A stretch of DNA of 64,000 nt from assembly GCA_944990035.1 (NCBI GenBank), contig CALYLX010000077.1, forward strand, positions 124,001 through 188,000, given 5' to 3'. The stretch is from Clitopilus passeckerianus (lineage: Eukaryota; Basidiomycota; Agaricomycetes; Agaricales; Entolomataceae). Every line of letters begins with the position of its first letter. The first letter of the stretch is position 1. The notes beneath the pieces are model-generated. The model saw only the letters and a program-made list of their open reading frames with translations. It was not told where the DNA came from and did not search any database. A program made the position numbers and the translations under genes. Below are positions 23,521-35,497 of this stretch, piece by piece.

Positions 23521-26481
23521 ATGAACCCAACAAATGTACTCAACCCAAACGCGCCTATCACCGCCGTGATGTCCATAGATTCAGGCACATATACCGCAGG
23601 TGGTAACATCACTTTCAACAATATCGTCTATGCCACCCAACCTACGGATTCTTCACCTGGTAAGCGGATATCTCCTACTCGCGTTTCTCAGAATCTTAAT
23701 CGTCACTGAACCTGAGTTTATAGTCTCCAAATGGCTGGCAGATTTCGCGGCAGTCAATCAATACGCGATCCAGAAAGAAAAGTACGAGGAAGTAGTTCCT
23801 GGGACGTGTTCGTGGATCCTCTACGAGCCAAGGTTCAACGCTTGGATGTCTACCCGCTCCGGGACTTTCTGGGGAGTCGGAATACGTGAGTCCTCCCGTG
23901 CACCTTGAATTACACGAATCTAACAAAGAATCGATCTCATCCCACACAGCCGGCTCAGGGAAGACCGTTCTCTCGTAAGGAGGCTTATATGACCACATAT
24001 ATTTTCTATGCTTACCTTGACGTATAACTTCCCCAGATCCTTCATCATCCACCACCTTCAACACCACGTACTCGCATCAAACCCAAACGCCTGTCTCGCC
24101 TTCGTTTATTGCCGGTACTTCGACCACCTCTCTCTCTCCCGCACTCTCGCCTGCCTCCTCCAGCAGCTCGTTGACTCCTCCAATGAAGTCGAGGTCCACG
24201 TCCGCGAACACCTCTATGCTCCATGCTGCAAACAGGGCACAAAGCCATCAAAATCCGACCTCCTGTCGTTTCTCAAGTCATCCCTTGCCCTGGTCCCAAA
24301 AGTATTTCTGGTCGTAGACGCCTTGGACGAACTACGAGATGAAGTTCGAGAGGAGCTCGTCAATATCCTAGTGGAGCTCGACCAGTCTGTTTTTGTCACC
24401 TCGCGCGAGATGCATCTGGATAAGATGTCCCTAGGACCGGATTTGTATATCCGTGCTCCGAGGGAAGATTTCCGAGTCTTCATTTCTTGTGAGATCGAAC
24501 GCCTACCCAAACTTCGGTCGCTTCTTAAGAATAGGAAAGAAGTCTTGACGGAAGTTGTCGATTGCATCGAGGCAAACTCGGATGGAATGTCAGTCCTATT
24601 CTTGTATTCCGCTCGACGTCACAACTCCCAATTATATACTGATACTGATACACTCCCCAAATCAAGGTTTCTTCTTTCCGCACTTCAAGTCGCCGCGTTA
24701 GGGGGCGTAACCACGATAAAGAGCCTCCGAAAGGCAATTCAGGAGCTTCCGAAATCCCTTGCGGAGATGTATGAATTTACGCTGCTGAGGATCAATGCTC
24801 AGAGCGAGGAAGAACGCTCACTCGCTCTCCGTGCCATTCTCTGGGTAACCTACGCTGCGTGGCCCCTGGAACCGTCCGAGCTCCTTGCAGCGCTGTCCGT
24901 AGAGCTTGATTCTACCGAACTGGATCCTGATGCCGTCAGCAACGAGAGGACTCTCATATCTGCGTGCTGTGGGCTTCTCACAGTCGATGGGGAGGGACGA
25001 GTCCGGCTAATCCGTATGTATTGATGATTATGCGGTTGAATAACCCGTTGAAGAAGACTCGAATTAAAACAGACTATACGACGCACGATTTTTTCAGGAA
25101 CCATTCCAAGGAACCATTTGATCGCCCGCATTTCTTTGCGGCCACAGTGTGTGCTCTTTACCGTGGCCTTTCTGGCATTGATTCCAGAGATGAGCTCGAT
25201 GAAACTTCCTTGCGACAACTTGCGGAGACGCAGTATCCCTTCATAAGATATGCAATGCCCAACATGGGTTATCACACCTATCACTCTACACTTCATCACG
25301 ACAGCCGCAGAATTCCTCCCCAGGTTCGACAGTTTCTCACTGAACACCCATCCATTTTTATATCGGGACCATCAGCTACGACGTATCTTTTCGGTTCGAA
25401 CTTCGATAGTTGCGGCCCTGGTCACTTTGCTGCTCACCATGGGATTTTAGCCTGGTTTGAGGAACATCGAGATGATAGGGCATTATACCAGGTGTCACGC
25501 CACCACCTCTCCCCATTCGTTTATGCGTGTGCAGCGGGACACATGCCAGTCGTTGAATTCCTTCTCGGTCCAGGAAATTATCCCCCGAACACGCAGGATT
25601 GGCCCACCCCACTCGATGCTGCTGTCCAAGGCGGACACCTCCAAGTCGTAGAACTTCTCCTTAGCTCCGGTGCTTCCGTTCAAACAGGGCAAGGCGCTAT
25701 TACAATAGCATGTAGCCTCGGGCATATTGAGATTGCTCGCTCGCTTCTCAACCAACCGGACATCGACGTCAACCGGCCAGATATTACTGGTCGGTATGCA
25801 TTTGTCGAAGCATGCCGCGGGGGCCACATTGAGATTGTTAAGCTCCTTGCTGCTCGCCCCGATACGTATTACAACCCAGTCCTGCTCACCGGTTGCACAC
25901 CCCTCATTGTGGCTATCGCTCATGGCAGCGGCCGGGTGGCAAGTCTGCTCTTGGGATTGCCTGGCACAAATTACAATGCTTGCGACAGAGACGGGAAGAA
26001 TGCGCTCCATCATGCAGCCACATCGGGTTTGGCTGAAATAGCTCAAACGCTCCTAGGTTTTCCGAACTTTAATGCCAATAAGGTGGACGATAAAGGATGT
26101 ACAGCCCTTCATTATGCGTCCCTACATGGAACGGCGGAGACACTTCTGACTCTGCTCACATCTCGCAAAATGGACGTGAACGCGCAGGACGGCTGTGGAT
26201 GGACTCCTTTACACTACGCAACCTATCACGGGAACATAGATTGTGTCCGAATCCTTCTGGAACATAGTTCAGGCGTGGATATCAATGCCCTGACAGAGAA
26301 AAGGCCGAAGCATTGGACGGCTCTCGACTTTGCCAGTTTTAAAGACTATCTCGCCGATATTGCTGCAATGTTGAAGGGAGCAGGTGGACGGACAGCTGCA
26401 GAGCTTGTTGACGATATAACAACGGATCTACCTCACTTCATGGCTCTAGTCGAACAGCCTCATAGTACATCCTCCCGTTAG
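23521..26481 (+). CDS. NACHT-ankyrin NLR protein 3
   Basis: Predicted 877 aa. Exons: 23521-23659, 23724-23885, 23950-23974, 24037-24588, 24667-25013, 25073-26481. The N-terminal motif is SIDSGTYTAGGNITF, with D in place of the Q of paralogs 1, 2 and 4. The P-loop is GIPGSGKTVL, encoded over the 25-nt exon; Walker B is VFLVVDALDEL, then FVTSREM. Intron 4 starts GTCAGT and is the longest (78 nt). Ankyrin repeats occupy roughly the last 330 residues. The frame is complete and no stop interrupts the spliced reading frame. The surface residues of the repeats differ clearly from the other three genes, so these are old or fast-diverging paralogs. Function inferred from the family only. Confidence 0.9.
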
Positions 26482-26999
26482 ACAACGAGAATGGACACGA
26501 CATTTTGCTTGTAAGTGTTGCGATATAGGCACTATGTATATACATCATGCACGTTTCACCCGTACTCTACTACTGATCCTGATTTGTTCTGGATGTATCA
26601 AAGGTACTCTACGTCACATAGGTACGATATCTATGCATATCGTCTCATCCGAACCCATGTATACATCTATTCTCCAAGATCAACCGTCTGTCCTCTGCGC
26701 CTCACAATACCCCTGCAAACAACGCTTCATTCCCCACCGACGCCGTGATTCTACGTGCCCGGCTAGGTACCCGTTTTTGTCCTACGGAGAACGTCGTCAC
26801 TTCAGGTGAGAGTGGTAGGAGTGGGAATGAAGGAGATGGGAGCCAAGGTTTAATCGCTTGCGTCGTCCTTTAAATGCCTACGGCTAGATGGAGCAGATCA
26901 TGGCTCGTTGGCGGGGGCTGTTTGGACCGTCATGCGGCAATGTCCATCTTCTCTTTGCCAGCTTCAGGCCTTAAGAAGCCGGTTGTCGCTGTCCCTGCC
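26482..26999. other. No gene recognised
   Basis: 3' flank of NLR gene 3. Short frames; no domain. Confidence 0.35.
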
Positions 27000-27960
27000 C
27001 CCCTATGATCGTCCCGGCTTCTCGAGCACGAAGCCGAGAGAAGTGAGTAAATAGTACCCTGGATGGGGCTGTTGGTCTCGGGACCAAGTGCGGGATGGTT
27101 CGTAGATTTCACAGGAGTTGGCTTCGGAAGAGCACAGCTGCATGAGGGGTCCATGAGCACCGTAGCTAGTGTGGGTGTGGGTAGACATCGGGTTGGGTAA
27201 GTGGAGAGAGGGTGGGGTAGTATCGTCAATCCGCTTTGTTAGTCTTCTTCGGTCTTCGTCGAAACGGGCAGAGGTGAGGTAATGACGCCTTCTCCTCGAC
27301 GTCTTGGTCATGAAGTCCTTCCAGCTTGAACCACCCAGGTTTGAAGTTGGGCCTTCAGGGAGCCAGGGGTGTCGGCAACGTCGCCAAGAGGCAGAACTAG
27401 GCCTTAGATGCACCATTCCACATCTATGCCAACATCGTCGCCATATTCATCTTCCGCTGGTTCCGTGGGCAACATTGCGGGGGAAATGGCCTGTAAACGA
27501 ATATCAAGGTCAGACTTTGTTTGGGAAGTGGACGCGAAATAGACGTACAACAATGCCGAGGTACAAGCAATTTAGGGGCTGCCACAACAGCGGATAGTCA
27601 AAGACGCAGTGGATAGGCATCAGCATGCCATTCTGAACACGTTGAGCTGGTAGTGGGTACAGCCGGCTGAACTAGGCTGGAGGTTTGGCCACATTGGAGT
27701 ATCCGAACGAGGGGACCTGGCGGACATCTGAGGTTAATACGGATGCGAGAGCTCCGGGTGAAATAGAAACTGATTGTATGCTGTATGGTGAGTTTGCTCC
27801 CTCCCAACCCTCCATAACATCATCGCCTAAGCACCCAAAATGACACCACCGACCTTCCTCCTCCCTCCCCACAACCCTTCCCTCTCTACTCCCACCGGCC
27901 GCCAACGCAACCCCCAGAACCAACGCACTCGCATTCACGATCCCTTGCCGACGGCCCACT
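27000..27960 (-). pseudogene. TBC1D20-like C-terminal relics behind copy E
   Basis: 27959-27800 on the minus strand encodes a recognisable C-terminal membrane helix (VNASALVLGVALAAGGS, then REGR). 27420-27000 contains a decayed proline-rich linker (DDTTPPSLHLPNP). The two pieces are not in one frame, and the sequence between them is unrelated to the family as far as I can see. It follows copy E in the same direction. Confidence 0.55.
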
Positions 27961-27997
27961 GCCGCCTAGGAATCCCTCCCTCCCTTTCTACCCCGCA

Positions 27998-29749
27998 TCA
28001 AGCCCCAAGAACGATCCCAACGACCCACCCCAACACCTTCCTCCACTCTCCCTCCTTTCCTCTCCCAATCCCTCCTACCCCTCCCCCTCCTCCCAATCGA
28101 GTCTCCCGATTCCCATACACAGCCAGCGCGACTCCAAGGACGAGTACGGTGGTAGTGACAACAGCTCGACGACGGTGGGAGATGTACCAATGTCTCCTTG
28201 GCTTCTTCACAAACCTATTCCTTTCCTTCTTGGCGGGTTTTTCCGAGATCAAGTCGAGTTCGTCTTCGTCATCCTCCTCTTCCTCCTCGGGTTCCTCAAT
28301 GAAAGGAAGAACGACTTCCTCCGGCCTCCCCAGATCGCCTCTGCTTCCTCCACCGAAGGGAGGAGGGAGAAATCTTCGTTCCATGTGTATATGATGCTTT
28401 TGGGCCCATTATTTCGTTGATTTTGAGCTCTAGGGTATCCGGAGGGTAGGCGTTCAATAGTTCGTCGGATTGTTGGCGGAGTGATGTCAGGGAGAGCGGT
28501 GAAGGAGGCGGGGACTTGGAAGGATGATTTGACGGAGAGGAAGGGGAGGAAGGGGAGGAGACAGGGTATGGTGGATATGGGGACGTGGACGGAGATGGTT
28601 GGGAGGGTGGGGTGCTGTCGCCTTCTTCCTCTTCCTCTTGCTTAGGCACTGTGTCGCTGTCGGGTAGTGGCATCTCCGCGTTTTCTTCTGTCGCCACAAC
28701 CTCCTCCTCTTCTCCCTCGTCGGGTATGTAGTCCACGACAGGCAGCAAGGCGCTCAGTACCGAATGTGCCATGCCCATGTCCTCTTCCCCGTCTTCATCT
28801 TCGTGGAGCTGGGCCAGGGCTGGTTTACGCGCTAGGAGAATCTGCAACACCAGTTATCGTTAGATTGATCCCGGAAACGACAGAAGATAGGGAACTTACA
28901 GCAGTCGCGAGGTACACACTTGCTATAGGAGGTCTAGCCAAGAGATAGTCGAAGACGTGTTGAATCAGCTCCAGCGTCGGCATATCATGCGCGAACAGCG
29001 TCAAAAAGTTCGACAACGCGTAGAACGGCAACAGGCTCGTCTTCTCCAGTTGCCGTGCATATTCGGGGTCCGCGACTCTGAGCAGATTCCTCGTTATCCT
29101 GACCAACCCAAGAACCGGCTCTAACGTGTTGCCCATGGAATCTCGGAGCCGTTGGAGGGATAGTGACTCGAGGGATGGGTAGAGGGTGGCAGTAGGGAGA
29201 GTCAGGAACAGGACGGTCGAGATGTCGTGGAATCCTTGAGAGTAGCACAAAGTAGGATGTGTCCGGAAGAGATGGACAAGGAGGTCGTTGAGTGATGCCT
29301 TTAATGCGTCTCGGTCGGTGTCGGGTCGGGATTCGTCTTCTATACACGAAGGTTAGGTGAGGAAATAGAAAGGAGGAGAAGAGAAGATACGTACCTACTG
29401 GGTAGAGAATAAAACTTCTCTCGGTGTCGAGTTGGATTTGACTTTCGTCGCGCTGTGGAGGGAGTGTTTGCCAAGACTCGGCATTTTCCTCAACTTCGGC
29501 TTTACCTAGGAGTGGTGTTGGTATTCCAAGGAGAGGTGGTCTGATAACGAAGAAGTGAGTTGGATGAGGTTGGAGAGTTTGGAATGGCGGAACTGACCAT
29601 AGCACGACTCTCTCTTCTCCGAATCCACCGGGTTGAAGGCTTTTCTTTCGGAGGCTTGGCCAATCTAGTTCCTCTTTCGGTGGGCTATGCTCGTTTTAGA
29701 CCGGCGGGGGTGAAGGAGAACCTGGAAAGGGAGGGAGAGGATCGTCCAT
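27998..29749 (-). pseudogene. TBC1D20-like pseudogene E (recently broken)
   Basis: All four exons can be aligned with the intact copies. The TBC core is well kept: IQLDTER arginine finger, YSQGFHD glutamine finger, then MGNTLEPVLGLVRITRNLL. It carries three lesions: a nonsense TAA at codon 18 of exon 1 (AAA in intact copies), one base lost just after the IMGP codons (about 28410), and a second base lost near 28330. The last two put the C-terminal tail (AVVTTTVLVLGVALAVYG) in another frame. Few other differences suggest recent loss. A read-level check is worthwhile, since single-base errors could mimic this. Confidence 0.75.
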
Positions 29750-30207
29750 GAGGTAATGATGTCAAGAGCAAAACCGTTGACATGGCCTGATTTGGCACAG
29801 AGCGGAGCTCATGGGCGCTTAGCGCTTATTCTTCGAAACTTCTTTCCCGCAACCACCATTGCCAGTAGCAGTTCCACCAGCACGACAATCCTAACCTCAA
29901 GCTCGAATTACCTTAGTTTGACAGCTCTTCAATATTTCCTCTCAAGACTCAAGAACACTAACTGGGCTCTCTCTTGGCAATGCGCTGAAATGTTTGCTCA
30001 ATTACTCACTGAACGGGCTATCATCGAGTGCGACGACGAGAGCGATCAAATTCATATCGGATTCGAGGATATATCTCTGTATTAATCCAGATCCTAAGCG
30101 CTAAGCACGTAATGCCACACGCTTTCATACTTTCGTACCAGACGTATGATCGACTCACACCTGTGACATCATCCGACAGGAAGAATACTGAAGTATATCT
30201 GGATTGA
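29750..30207. other. Intergenic; 5' flank of TBC copy E
   Basis: 29760-29850 holds a partly degraded version of the TBC 5' flank (CCAAATCAGGCCATGTCAAC on the minus strand). 29970-30020 recurs at 35280-35330. An open frame at 29756-30085 has no recognisable domain. Confidence 0.4.
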
Positions 30208-30420
30208 ATCCTAGCGTTCGGCGGTACGAGTTTTCGCTGTTATTCGCTTGCAATCTCCAAAACCCTGTATTTTCGGCCCGCATTCCTCTTGATTTACAGG
30301 AAGAATGCAGACTATAAAATGATTCGTCGGTCTAGCATGAAAGGGTGCTTCAGGGCTGATCCATTTCAGGTTCTGCCCATGGCTTTGGGGTCGTCTCTGC
30401 TTGATAGAATAGCTCACTTG
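30208..30420 (+). repeat. Dispersed repeat upstream of SCR-1
   Basis: About 200 bp including TTTCGGCCCGCATTCCTC and AGACTATAAAATGATT. Close copies lie at 35498-35700 and, inverted, at 63075-63290, each upstream of an SCR gene. A partial copy lies near 35345-35440 and a shorter one near 51525-51590. No terminal repeats or coding capacity seen. Confidence 0.65.
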
Positions 30421-30611
30421 CAGTCACTTAAGCTTTTCTGCTGAGAGAGGTCTACCATTCATTCTATCGACCTTCGAACGGGATTCACCATACCCTTTCT
30501 CGGGTATTTGCCAACGCTCTTCGGATAACCCTATCTAAAACGACTAGGGAGCTAACGATTTTGGGAAAGAATATCACGCCTGCGCCGCTTTGGCAACTCA
30601 AATGCAGCGAT

Positions 30612-30721
30612 TAATCAACTCGTTGAATTGCTTAAATACTCAACCCACCGAACGTCGTCTTCCAGAAAACCACCACCGTGGCCTTCTACCGAACTCGCAA
30701 CCTCGATAACTCTTCTTCGAT
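30612..30721 (+). promoter_or_regulatory. Conserved proximal promoter of SCR-1
   Basis: Shared with the other two SCR genes up to the ATG: TTGCTTAAATAC about 90 bp before the start, then ACGTCGTCTTCCAG and ACCACCACCGTGGCC. TTAAATA may serve as a TATA-like element (inference). Confidence 0.5.
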
Positions 30722-31551
30722 ATGGCAATCATCAACCTTCGTACGGTCGTCATCTCACTCGTACTCTACTTCACCGTCATATCCACTGTCATTGCGTACG
30801 TATTCAATTATCCATCCTACACCCCACGATCCGAAATTGAACACCTCGTCACAGGTCCGACTGGCCGGAGGTCTACCATGATAAATGTGTTCGTGGCTCA
30901 TGCCGATGGCAATGCAACGACGACACCGACTGGTGCAGGGTTGCCAGCTACAAGCGCTTTGTCGATCCCTCCGAATGGGTGACATGCACCTCCGACGCGG
31001 ATTGTACGAAGAATATCGAAGAGGTGGGGAAGAAGAGAACAGTATTGTGTCGATCTTCCACGAGTGGCTACAGTGGACTCGGCGACCTCAAATGCGTCGC
31101 GAGGAAGATGAAGGAGCTGGACCAAGAAATAGAGGCCGCACGTAAGAAAAAGGAAGAGGAGCAGCTGAAAGCTGAAGCTGCATGGCTGAAGAGGGTCGAC
31201 AAGGCACTAGGGTTGAGGCCGGTGGGGGTGCCGCCGGTGGAGCTGCCGCCGGTGGGGATATTCATTCTGGGAAACCTCCTCGTTACCCGCGCGCAGGCCG
31301 AGCTGAAAGAGGTGGCGAGTGAGTATAGCGAGGGCGTATTCCAGTTGGCATTTCAGCTTGTGAGGTCCCGAGCGCTGGATCTAAAGGAGAAGGACTTGGA
31401 GCTGGCGCCTAAGGTACTGGTGGAGCGGCTGCTCAACCTGGCGAAGGAGAGTTTGATGGAGCAAGTTAAGCATGTGCGGTTCGTACGGGAGGTGAGAAAG
31501 GAGTTAGGACCTTTACTGCATTTCTTAACGACGAGCCAATCGAACCTGTAG
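30722..31551 (+). CDS. Secreted eight-cysteine protein with charged helical tail, SCR-1
   Basis: Predicted 256 aa. Exons: 30722-30795 and 30855-31551. The hydrophobic start (VVISLVLYFTVISTVIA) looks like a signal peptide. The first exon is shorter than in SCR-2 and SCR-3 because the pro-region after the signal peptide is missing. The mature N-terminal half has eight cysteines with the family pattern: YHDKC, SCRWQC, CNDDTDWC, VTC, DCT, VLC, DLKC. After the last cysteine comes a lysine/glutamate-rich, probably helical segment, a proline-rich patch (GVPPVELPPVG) and a long charged C-terminal helix. No membrane anchor. I recognise no published family; the eight cysteines suggest four disulphides. 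Secretion is inferred; function unknown. Confidence 0.72.
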
Positions 31552-31984
31552 TTAAAGTATGGTTAGACTCTCAATCCAACTTAATGCCCAGTTCAATCTA
31601 AGCTCAGAGCCATAAATCTCATATTGCCCTCACCCGGGCCGGAGGAAGTGTTTCGGTCATCCGAGTACTTTCATCAAAGGCTTTCTCATAGGCGAAGAAT
31701 GAAGTAGACGAAGAATACTGCGTGATTTGGCCCTGGTCTCGGGAAGACCTTCAAAGGAAGGAGTATTGACGATTGGCTTGAGAAACCTTGACGGAACCTG
31801 ATGGCTGGGTCATTTAGCTACAACACAGCTCTCTTTCTGAGGTAGAACCGGTCGAGATCCTCTTGTGACGCGTAGTCGCACCCTAACGCCCAATATCATC
31901 CCACAACGTAGTCTAACGTGATGTACACAAATACAAATGATTGAAGCCATCACCCCCCTCCGCCTGTCCCTAAGTCCTACCTCA
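31552..31984. other. Intergenic, duplicated in the other units
   Basis: No gene. It aligns along most of its length with 37180-37540 and, inverted, with 60830-61200 (for example CTGATGGCTGGGTCAT and TGACGCGTAGTCGCA). Confidence 0.5.
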
Positions 31985-32480
31985 TCCATGATCCGTCACA
32001 TCATATTGAGAATTGCCGCCTCGTAGACGCCGCATTTCTCTCGGAAATCCATAGAGATCCCTTTCTTCTTCTTTAACCCCTCCCCATAACGCACCGTCAA
32101 CAACACCACCGCTATAACTATAACCCCCTCCACTTCTTCCCCTAACGGAGGGCGCGAGAAACCCTCGTTCCAGTTTCCAATGGCGCTTCCAGGAGTCCAG
32201 GACCCTTCTCTTTGGGTAGGAAACGAGAGACGGAGTAGTAGGAGGGGAGGATGGCGGAGAATGTCCACGAAGGACGTGGCGAGGGTTGGAAAAGGAACAC
32301 ATGTTGGAAGTGCCAAGGGGTTCGTGTTTCCCCTCCTTCTCCCGCGCCTGAATTTGGTGTACGTCCAAATCTTCATCATCTACCATTGTCCCGGGCACGA
32401 GACTCCCAATGACGACGACGACGACCAAACGCCCGTCGTGGCAAAGTGCTAATTGTTCTCTTTCATATATCCAGTCTCGA
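31985..32480 (-). pseudogene. TBC1D20-like C-terminal fragment F'
   Basis: Open minus-strand frame of 167 codons with no start in family context. 32210-32130 aligns weakly with the exon 4 stretch around the IMGPKSVIYTW codons. A close copy is at 38340-38610 behind TBC copy G, sharing the frame GTMVDDEDLDVHEIQAREKE. It is most likely debris that was duplicated with the unit; a short real protein cannot be excluded. Confidence 0.45.
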
Positions 32481-32605
32481 CACAATCTGTTCTGAGAACA
32501 GTCTTGTCAATATAACCACATTACAAACGCACACGAAGCACGAACCTAAATGCCCAGTCATCAAGTTGTTACATCTCCTCCCCACCCTCCATGACCTCCT
32601 CGTGC

Positions 32606-34325
32606 TTAAGCACCAAGCACAACCCCGACAACCCACCCCAACACCCTCCTCCACTCCTGATCCTTCCCCACCACTCGGTTCTCTCAATTCCCATACACAG
32701 CCAACGCCACACCCAGAACCAATACACTGGTCGTATCAATCGCCTGTCTCCGATGCGAGAGATACCACTGGCGACTGGGTTTCCCCAGCCTCGTATGGTC
32801 ATGTCGTGGTTTCTCCGAAATGAGGCCAAGTCCGTCCCCACCATCCCCTTCGCCGGATTCAGGGTATTCAATAAACGGCAACACGACATCTTCAGGCCTC
32901 CCCACGATCCCTTCATATTCCTCCACCGATGGGAGCGAGGAGAAATCTTCGGTCCAGGTGCATATGACGCTTTTTAGGGCCCATTATTTGGTCCACTTTG
33001 AGCTCGGGATGGGAGGGCGGGTAAGTGGTCAGCAGTTCGTCGGATTGCGTGAGGAGAAAGGTGAGAGAAAGCGGCTGGGGTGGTGGAGGTTTAGAGGAAG
33101 GAGGTAATGGCGGGGAAGGAGAAGGTATGGAGACGACGAAGGGTGGATATGGCGAGGTGGATGGGGAGGGTGGGGATGGTGGTGTACTGTCAGCTTCTTG
33201 CTGTGGTTCCTCCTTAGGCTGCATGTCGCCGTCGGGTATTGGTGACTCCAGATTTTCTTCCTCTTCCTTCACCTCGACCTCGACCTCGTTGTCGCTATCG
33301 TCGTCGAAGATATGATCCACGATAGGTGGCAGCGTGCCGAGTACCGAATGCGCCATGCCTATATCTTCTTCTCCATCTTCATCTTCGTGAAGTTGAGCGA
33401 GGGCGGATTTACGTGCTAGAAGAATCTAGTCCAGAGTTAGCGTATGAAGCCAGAATTGAGATAAAGAACGTACAGCAGTTGCAAGGTATACGCTTGCTAT
33501 AGGCGGCCTAGCCAACAAGTAATCAAATACATGTTGAATCAGCTCCAGCGTCGGCATATCATGCGCGAAGAGCGTCAACAGGTTCGACAAGGCGTAAAAC
33601 GGCAGTGGACTCGTCTTCTCTAACTGTCACGCATATTCCACATCCACAACCCTAAGCAGGTTCCTCGTTCTGCTGACGAATCCTAGGACTGGCTCTAGGG
33701 TATTTCCCATGGAATTGGGTAGTCGTTGGAGGGAAAATGATTCCAGGGAAGCATAGAGAATCGTACCCGGGAGCGTGAGGAACAAGACGGTCGACATATC
33801 ATGGAATCCTTGAAAATAGCATAGTGTGGGATGTGTCCGGAACAATCGCACCAGGAGGTCATTCAGCTCCGTCTTCAGCGCGTCTCGGTGGATGTCGGGT
33901 TGAGATTCGTCTTCTATATATGGAGGTATGGTGAGAAGAGAGAAACGAGAAGAAGGGAAAGTACGTACGTACTGGGTAGGGAACAAAACTTCTAACTGTG
34001 CCCAGTTGGATTTGACGTTTGTCGTGGTGGGCTGGGAAAGTTTGCCAAGTTGAGTTGGCGACGTCCTCCTGGCCTTTGGTGATTTTGGGAACTTTAGTTG
34101 GAATTCCGAAGCCTAGTGGCCTGTCATTCAAGAAGAGAGTTGAGGAAAGGATAGTTCAGGTGAATTGACAGAACTCACCATAACGCGACACTCTCTTCTC
34201 AGAGTCCTCGCGGGCGTAAACTTTTCCTTCTAAGGCTGGCCCATTCTAGTTCTTCTTGTGATATCTCTCGTGCATTTTTGACTGTGGAGAGGAAGGAAGA
34301 GAGGGACGAGGAGGATCGGCCCTGG
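32606..34325 (-). pseudogene. TBC1D20-like pseudogene F
   Basis: Aligns over all four exons with the intact copies. The start codon is lost (the ATGGACGATCC of intact genes reads GGGCCGATCC here). Exon 1 contains a TGA. The arginine-finger motif reads IQLGTVR, so its conserved aspartate is gone. A CGA became TGA within the stretch DVEYA-QLEK. One base more or less after the IMGPK codons shifts the C-terminus. The 3' flank (TGACTGGGCATTTAGG) is shared with intact copy H. Confidence 0.8.
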
Positions 34326-34340
34326 AGATGACATCAAGAG

Positions 34341-35497
34341 GCAAGAATGTTGGGCGTGATTTGGCGAAAATAAGCCAAAGCGCCCGGGCCTAGAGCCGAC
34401 GTGATGGGCGCCCATGAATGCGCTGCTGCGTTTTCCAACTACCACGACCATTCTGAATATTGCTTGAAGAATGCACAGCTCTTCGGGGGCGGTTATTGGG
34501 CTTGGAGCTGTTCTCAGCCATCACTACGACGACTCGGTGTATCGCACAACTCGAAGTTCGACTTTTCATTTCACTTTTGGTTTAATGTTGCTCTGCTCTT
34601 TTCTTGCGATAACATTTGTAACATGCTATGGTATACAGCGCCGGACTATGATCTACACAAACCGTCGTTCTCTCCGAACGATGTTGAACATCGTAGTCGC
34701 TATTCTCGATTGTTCTCAGGCTAGTACCTGTTGTTCTGATCGAACATGTTCTTATGCAAACATCACTATCGGAAAATGACTCGTCTGATGGCTTAAATAC
34801 CCTCCTTTGTACGACTCGACACACGTCTTTTAGATTACTGGATTCTTCGGAGGGGAGGTCTATCACCAGAAATGTCACAAGACTAGGTTATCAACACCAT
34901 AATGGAGGGAAGCGTCCTTAATCTACCAGGTTTCCTCACGTGATCGTGCACTGGTACAGTGGCACTAAGCCTGAGTCGGATGACATATCTAGATCCTACG
35001 TGTCCTTCAGGTAAGGAGTGGTACAACTAAGAAATGGGCCGACCCAAATACCTAACGAAGCAACAATCCCTCACCAGGTCAAGACTCAAGGATATATCTT
35101 ATCTATCTTCACGCAGCATTGTCCAGTCGCGAAGCAGCGGCAAGCCTCTAGAACACCCCCCAACAGGAACCTTTCAGGAACCCTTTGCCACCGACCCATG
35201 CAGTCACGCCAGATTGAAATCGACTACTCTAGCGCCATTACGTGGGCCATGATTTGAACAAGAACGCCAGCTCGGCTCTTCCCTGTCATGCGCTGAAATG
35301 TTTCCTGAATTACTCACTGAACGGGCTAGGATTCATCTTACGCTGGGATTTCTAGCGTCCGGTGGTACGAATCTCTGCTAGTATTGCTTGGAATCTCCAC
35401 AACCGTTTGTTTTCGGCCTGCCTTCCCTTCATTAATACGAGGAATGCACGTATCATGCGTCAGGAAGAATACTTACATCGAAATCCCTAACGTTCGA
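34341..35497. other. Unassigned stretch with a small orphan frame
   Basis: 34471-34779 (+) is open for 102 codons and has one hydrophobic run (FGLMLLCSFLAITFV) preceded by LGAVLSHHYDD, faintly like the first helix region of the membrane-protein pair at 6-13 kb (LGALLALGHHFF). It may be a relic of that family. The rest has no gene that I recognise. Confidence 0.3.

Larger units (their letters stand above)
30100..34340. repeat. Segmental duplication unit 1
   Basis: Order: upstream repeat, SCR-1 (+), TBC fragment F' (-), TBC copy F (-). The same order recurs at about 35.3-40.6 kb and, inverted, at about 57.5-63.4 kb. Intergenic stretches also align, for example 31560-31900 with 37180-37520. Boundaries are approximate. 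Confidence 0.7.

Noticed and set aside
24214..24567. Long open frames antisense to the NLR exons (also 1520-1801, 43432-43830)
   Set aside because: They are shadows of strongly coding NLR exon 4 on the other strand, with serine/arginine-rich compositions and no domains.
29756..30085. 109-codon frame beside TBC copy E
   Set aside because: Low-complexity serine/threonine run, no domain, overlaps the degraded TBC 5' flank, not conserved in the other units.
31982..32485. A 167-codon minus-strand frame, duplicated at 38272-38613
   Set aside because: The copies diverge in frame at their ends and parts align with TBC exon 4 in another frame. Duplication with the unit explains the similarity without needing a protein.
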